This document shows positions 60,639 to 64,000 of a stretch of 64,000 nt of DNA, piece after piece. Numbering within the stretch: position 1 is the stretch's first letter; each line of letters opens with the position of its first letter. This stretch comes from Terrimonas sp964445775. GTDB taxonomy: Bacteria > Bacteroidota > Bacteroidia > Chitinophagales > Chitinophagaceae. The stretch lies in NCBI GenBank assembly GCA_964445775.1, contig CAYUMH010000003.1, positions 62,001-126,000 of the forward strand, read 5' to 3'. Position numbers and translations under genes: made by a program. The notes beneath the pieces were generated by a model. The model did not search any database. It was given only the letters and a program-made list of their open reading frames with translations, and was not told where the DNA came from.

Positions 60639-62423
60639 ATGAGTCAGGTATATTTTAAAAAATACATCATCAAAAAAGGATGGCTGGGGTTTTCATTAGT
60701 GGTATTGTTAATGATTTCGTGCAAGAAATATAATGCTGTTAATAAAGAAAATGAAAAGCAGTACCTGTCTGAACGATTACTCGTACCGGAGGCGGAAAAC
60801 AATATAATTCAAAACAGTTCTTTTGAACAGGTAACGGAAAATACTTTTGCCAACTGGACCCCCCTGGGTACCGGCACTTTTGCGGCAACTACGGTACAAG
60901 GCGAAGTGTATGATGGTACAAATGCACTGAAAGTGATTAACCCCACCTCTAACGGAAGCTCTGGTTTCTCTAAACTAGGTATAATGACCGATTCTATTGC
61001 TACGCAAGTTGGTGTACAGTACGTAGTACGGATATGGGCAAGGTCCGGCAGCACCAGTTCTGCCCGTATTGGCTTTACGGCATTGGGATCTCCTACCCAG
61101 TATGTACCCAACCAGGCTATCAGCACCAGTTGGAAAGCCTATGAATGGCGGTTTTATGCCAAGTCAAATTTCGTCCGTATCCGGCTGGATCTGGGTGCAG
61201 ATGCCAATACCTACTTTATTGACAGCACAAGTATGATTGCTATTGATAAGGTCTATTCACAAATATGGGGCGTCAACGGCGAGGCCTGGGATACTGCCAG
61301 GATTCCCGATTTTACCAATGCGGGATATATGAACGGCAACAGCCCGATACCCGACTACCCGGTGAGTGTTGATGTAACCACACTGGGTGCAGTGGGTGAC
61401 GGAGTAACTGATAATACTGCATTTTTTAAAGCGGCGATAAAGCAATGTGCTACCAATGGCACGGTTTATATCCCGGCAGGAAAATACTTGCTGAGCGATA
61501 CATTAATGATCAAAAAAAGTGGCATCAATATCAAAGGGGAAGGGGCGGCAACCATTCTTTATTTTACCAAGGGGATTGAGGAACTGTATCCCAGGTTTAA
61601 CAAACCCGGAAGCCCGGCCAATCAAAGCCCATGGTCCTGGGAGGGTGGTATGATCACTTTTTCGGGTAATATTTCGGGCTCCGGCATTCAATCGCTAAAG
61701 ATAGAGTTTCCCGACAGTGCCTGGGCCGGTCATGATTTTCATGAGCGGGGCTACAATGGCATCGGCTTTTCCAACAAAGCGCACGATGGCTGGATCAAAA
61801 ATGTAACGCTGACAGGTTGCGATCTGGGCATATGGATAGCCAGGGATGTAAAAAACATTACCGTCGAAAAATGGAAGCTCGACTGTGGCCCTGTGCGTGC
61901 AGCTGGCCCTAATGCTGCAGGGCACCATGGTGTTAACATTTACGGCGGCTATAACCTGTTACAGGATTTTGAATTAGTGTGCAAGTTTTACCATGATTTG
62001 TCGGTAGAATCACAGTATAGCATCTATAATGTGTTCAGGAAAGGAAAGGGGAAAGATATCAACTTTGATCATCATAGCCAGGATGTGCGCAAAAACCTTT
62101 TTACCAATATAGACCTGGGAGCGGGCCTCAATATATATTCTTCGGGTGGCTCTGCTTCACCTACCGGTATCAATACTAACGAAACCTACTGGAACATTAC
62201 GGCTTCTAAAGATCTGCAGTACAACAACAGATCAGGTACCACTTCCACTGGAGCTACACTCCGGTCAACCAATAACGTAGCCGTGGGTATAAGAACAGCA
62301 ACGGCATCTGCCATGCCTGACGCTTATGGCAATTGGTACGAAACAATTAATCCGATAGTACTATATCCCAAAGATTTGTATGCTGCGCAGATGAAACTTG
62401 TAAAAAATAAGGATATACAATAA
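60639..62423 (+). CDS. Surface lipoprotein: carbohydrate-binding-like domain plus beta-helix (pectate-lyase-like) domain
   Basis: This 594-residue lipoprotein has Cys28 in LLMISC. Residues about 52-203 form a beta-sandwich like CBM domains (NIIQNSSFEQVTENTFANWT, TDGTNALKVI-like strands, YFIDSTSMIAIDKVY). Residues 209-594 are a pectate-lyase-superfamily beta-helix, closely related to residues 429-814 of the GH88 fusion. In the first 41 aligned positions (from IWGxxGExWD) 30 are identical by eye. Conserved His/Asp/Glu-rich turns include HDFHERGYNGIGFSNKAHDG, FYHDLSVESQYSIYNVFRKG and DHHSQDVRKNLFTNIDLG. Likely a cell-surface lyase or glycan-binding protein acting before SusC import; activity unproven. 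Confidence 0.82.
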   Translation: MSQVYFKKYIIKKGWLGFSLVVLLMISCKKYNAVNKENEKQYLSERLLVPEAENNIIQNSSFEQVTENTFANWTPLGTGTFAATTVQGEVYDGTNALKVINPTSNGSSGFSKLGIMTDSIATQVGVQYVVRIWARSGSTSSARIGFTALGSPTQYVPNQAISTSWKAYEWRFYAKSNFVRIRLDLGADANTYFIDSTSMIAIDKVYSQIWGVNGEAWDTARIPDFTNAGYMNGNSPIPDYPVSVDVTTLGAVGDGVTDNTAFFKAAIKQCATNGTVYIPAGKYLLSDTLMIKKSGINIKGEGAATILYFTKGIEELYPRFNKPGSPANQSPWSWEGGMITFSGNISGSGIQSLKIEFPDSAWAGHDFHERGYNGIGFSNKAHDGWIKNVTLTGCDLGIWIARDVKNITVEKWKLDCGPVRAAGPNAAGHHGVNIYGGYNLLQDFELVCKFYHDLSVESQYSIYNVFRKGKGKDINFDHHSQDVRKNLFTNIDLGAGLNIYSSGGSASPTGINTNETYWNITASKDLQYNNRSGTTSTGATLRSTNNVAVGIRTATASAMPDAYGNWYETINPIVLYPKDLYAAQMKLVKNKDIQ

Positions 62424-62433
62424 AAACAGAAAG

Positions 62434-64000
62434 ATGCTAAACTTCCTGGTTCAACTATTCCGATTAAAAAATAACCGGGTGCCGGTTATGTTTCCAGCTG
62501 TAATGCTGCTGGTAAACCTGGCTGCATTCGGTCAGGTGCGTGGCGACGAAGACAAAGAAATGTACAATACCGCTAAAAAGCGGGACGAAAAAGCCATACA
62601 GGAAGCCAGAAAAGGGTGGTGGGCCAGCTCTGTAAAAACACAGAACAAACGCATACAATGGTGGCGGGAAGCCCGTTTCGGCATGTTTATTCACTGGGGC
62701 CTTTATTCATTGCCCGGGGGCGAGTGGAAAGGGAAAGTGGTACCCGGTTATTCGGAACACCTGATGCGCAAGGAAAAAATAAGCAGGGCTGAATACCTGC
62801 AATTGGCCAGCCAATTTAACCCCGAAAAATTTAATGCCGATGAGTGGATAATGGCTGCAAAAAAAGCAGGCATGCGCTACTTTGTGGTTACCGCCAAGCA
62901 TCACGATGGTTTTGCCATGTACGATTCAAAAGTGTCGGATTTTAATATCGTACAACAAACGTTATTTAAACGAGATCCAATGGCAGAATTAGCCGCATCG
63001 GCTAAAAAGCACGGTATGAAATTCGGATTTTATTATTCACACGCTTTCGATTGGGAACACCCCGGTGCACCCGGCAACGATTGGGAGTACAACAACCCCG
63101 GTGGCGATAAACTGCTGGGCGGCGGTAACTGGTTTGATACCCACCCCGAATGGCTGCCCAAAGCCATAAAATATGTGGATGAAAAGGCCATTCCGCAAAT
63201 CAGGGAACTTATCAACAAATACCATCCCGATATTTTATGGTTTGATACACCACACAAGTTGCCTCTTTCTGAAAACCTGCGCATTTTAAAAGCAGTAAGA
63301 GAAACTGATCCCAACATTGTGGTGAACGGGCGTTTGGCAGCGGTGTCGGGCGAAAATTTTGGCGACTATATTAATACCAATGACAACCCGGTAGAGCTCT
63401 TTACCATAGCGGGCGATGCCGAAGCTATCCCAACCACCAACCATTCCTACGGTTACTCCAAACACGACAAGGGCCATAAGTCACCGCAGTTTTTTATCAG
63501 GCTGCTGGCTAACGCGGCTTCCAGGGGCGGCAACCTGCTTATGAACATAGGGCCAAAAGGAGATGGCAGTTTTGACAGCAAGGACAGCCAGATTCTTGAC
63601 GGTATTGGCCAGTGGCTCAACAAAAACGGAGAAGCCATTTACGGTACCCAAAGGGGGCAGTTGCCCATACCCGCTTGGGGCGTAACCACGCAAAATGGCA
63701 ACCGTATTTACCTGCATGTTTTTAACAAGCCTGCCGATGGTAACCTTATCCTTGCCGGGCTTAAAAACAAAGTAAACAGGGCTTATTTTTTAACCGATAA
63801 GCGCAAGGCCAAATTACCGGTACAGTATATAGATAGTGCCGCTATCAGTATTGCCTTACCTCAAACAATGGTTGATGACCCCGATAGGGTGATTGTGCTT
63901 GAGGTAAAAGGCAAAATAGAAACTGATGCCGCAAGGCTACTGTTGCCCAATATAAGCGTAAACCGTTTTTTGGCTTTTGATGCCGAAAAACACGGAAAGT
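62434..64000 (+). CDS. GH29 alpha-L-fucosidase, N-terminal part (runs off window)
   Basis: At least 522 codons are open to the window edge. The enzyme removes alpha-linked L-fucose. GH29 signatures are WWREARFGMFIHWGLYSLPG (76-95), MRYFVVTAKHHDGFAMYDSK (147-166), FGFYYSHAFDWEHP (197-210) and PDILWFDTP with the nucleophile Asp271. ANAASRGGNLLMNIGPKGDG marks the end of the barrel. The true start may be Met1 at 62434 or Met19 at 62488; the latter gives a more typical signal peptide (MFPAVMLLVNLAAFGQ). It lies 10 bases after the beta-helix lipoprotein gene. Its product fits the fucose permease and oxidation genes of the other block. The 3' end is missing. Confidence 0.93.
   Translation, partial: MLNFLVQLFRLKNNRVPVMFPAVMLLVNLAAFGQVRGDEDKEMYNTAKKRDEKAIQEARKGWWASSVKTQNKRIQWWREARFGMFIHWGLYSLPGGEWKGKVVPGYSEHLMRKEKISRAEYLQLASQFNPEKFNADEWIMAAKKAGMRYFVVTAKHHDGFAMYDSKVSDFNIVQQTLFKRDPMAELAASAKKHGMKFGFYYSHAFDWEHPGAPGNDWEYNNPGGDKLLGGGNWFDTHPEWLPKAIKYVDEKAIPQIRELINKYHPDILWFDTPHKLPLSENLRILKAVRETDPNIVVNGRLAAVSGENFGDYINTNDNPVELFTIAGDAEAIPTTNHSYGYSKHDKGHKSPQFFIRLLANAASRGGNLLMNIGPKGDGSFDSKDSQILDGIGQWLNKNGEAIYGTQRGQLPIPAWGVTTQNGNRIYLHVFNKPADGNLILAGLKNKVNRAYFLTDKRKAKLPVQYIDSAAISIALPQTMVDDPDRVIVLEVKGKIETDAARLLLPNISVNRFLAFDAEKHGK

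Overview
The window reads as a scaffold from a member of the Bacteroidota, most likely Chitinophagaceae or a close relative. The evidence is a SusC/SusD pair, a type IX secretion C-terminal sorting domain, a Bacteroidetes-type (subtype iii) type VI secretion system, at least one promoter of the TTG/TAnnTTTG form, and few recognisable Shine-Dalgarno sites. No rRNA, tRNA, CRISPR array or intact insertion sequence was seen. A run of 100 N at 40774-40873 is an assembly gap, so the order of the two flanking parts is not proven by sequence.

Region 1 (1-5.4 kb) is ordinary chromosome: the 3' end of tsf, a small secreted protein, an MBL-fold hydrolase, then on the minus strand an ECF sigma factor with a membrane protein carrying three cytoplasmic repeats and a small periplasmic protein, and the C-terminal half of a split transketolase.

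Region 2 (5.4-24.7 kb) is a T6SSiii locus in two divergent arms that meet near 17.4 kb. The minus arm has a TssD tube protein, VgrG, a DUF4123 adaptor, a PAAR tip, a 644-residue alpha/beta-hydrolase-like protein with the serine nucleophile replaced, an unrecognised 217-residue protein, ClpV, TssB, a second TssD-like protein with a serine-rich tail, and TssC. The plus arm encodes TssG, TssN, TssK, TssO, TssP, TssE and TssF. TssJ/L/M are absent, as expected for this subtype; TssQ and TssR were not recognised. A structured intergenic element with nested stems lies inside the minus arm at 13880-14016.

Region 3 (24.9-29.6 kb) is one gene for a 1551-residue secreted multidomain protein with a T9SS sorting domain.

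Region 4 (29.8-64 kb) is a large pectin-side-chain utilisation region. A plus-strand block (29.8-40.2 kb) encodes a rhamnogalacturonan acetylesterase, pectinesterase, polygalacturonase, two more esterases, an L-fucose permease and most of a non-phosphorylating L-fucose (or L-rhamnose) oxidation pathway, but no recognisable aldonate dehydratase. After a repeat cluster and the gap comes a minus-strand block (41.2-49.0 kb): GH43, xylose isomerase, xylulokinase, mannonate dehydratase, an SDR oxidoreductase and a LacI regulator. Divergent from the regulator is a plus-strand block (49.7 kb to the edge): GH3 xylosidase, a GH88/beta-helix fusion, SusC, SusD, a DUF5017 lipoprotein, a lipoprotein paralogue of the beta-helix domain, and a GH29 fucosidase cut by the window end. 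Together these would de-esterify and cut galacturonan, release xylose, fucose and unsaturated uronate, import oligosaccharides, and feed xylose, fucose and hexuronate catabolism. LacI-type operators and a 24-bp perfect palindrome lie between the regulator and GH3; a half-copy of the palindrome precedes the esterase block, which hints that both blocks share a regulator.
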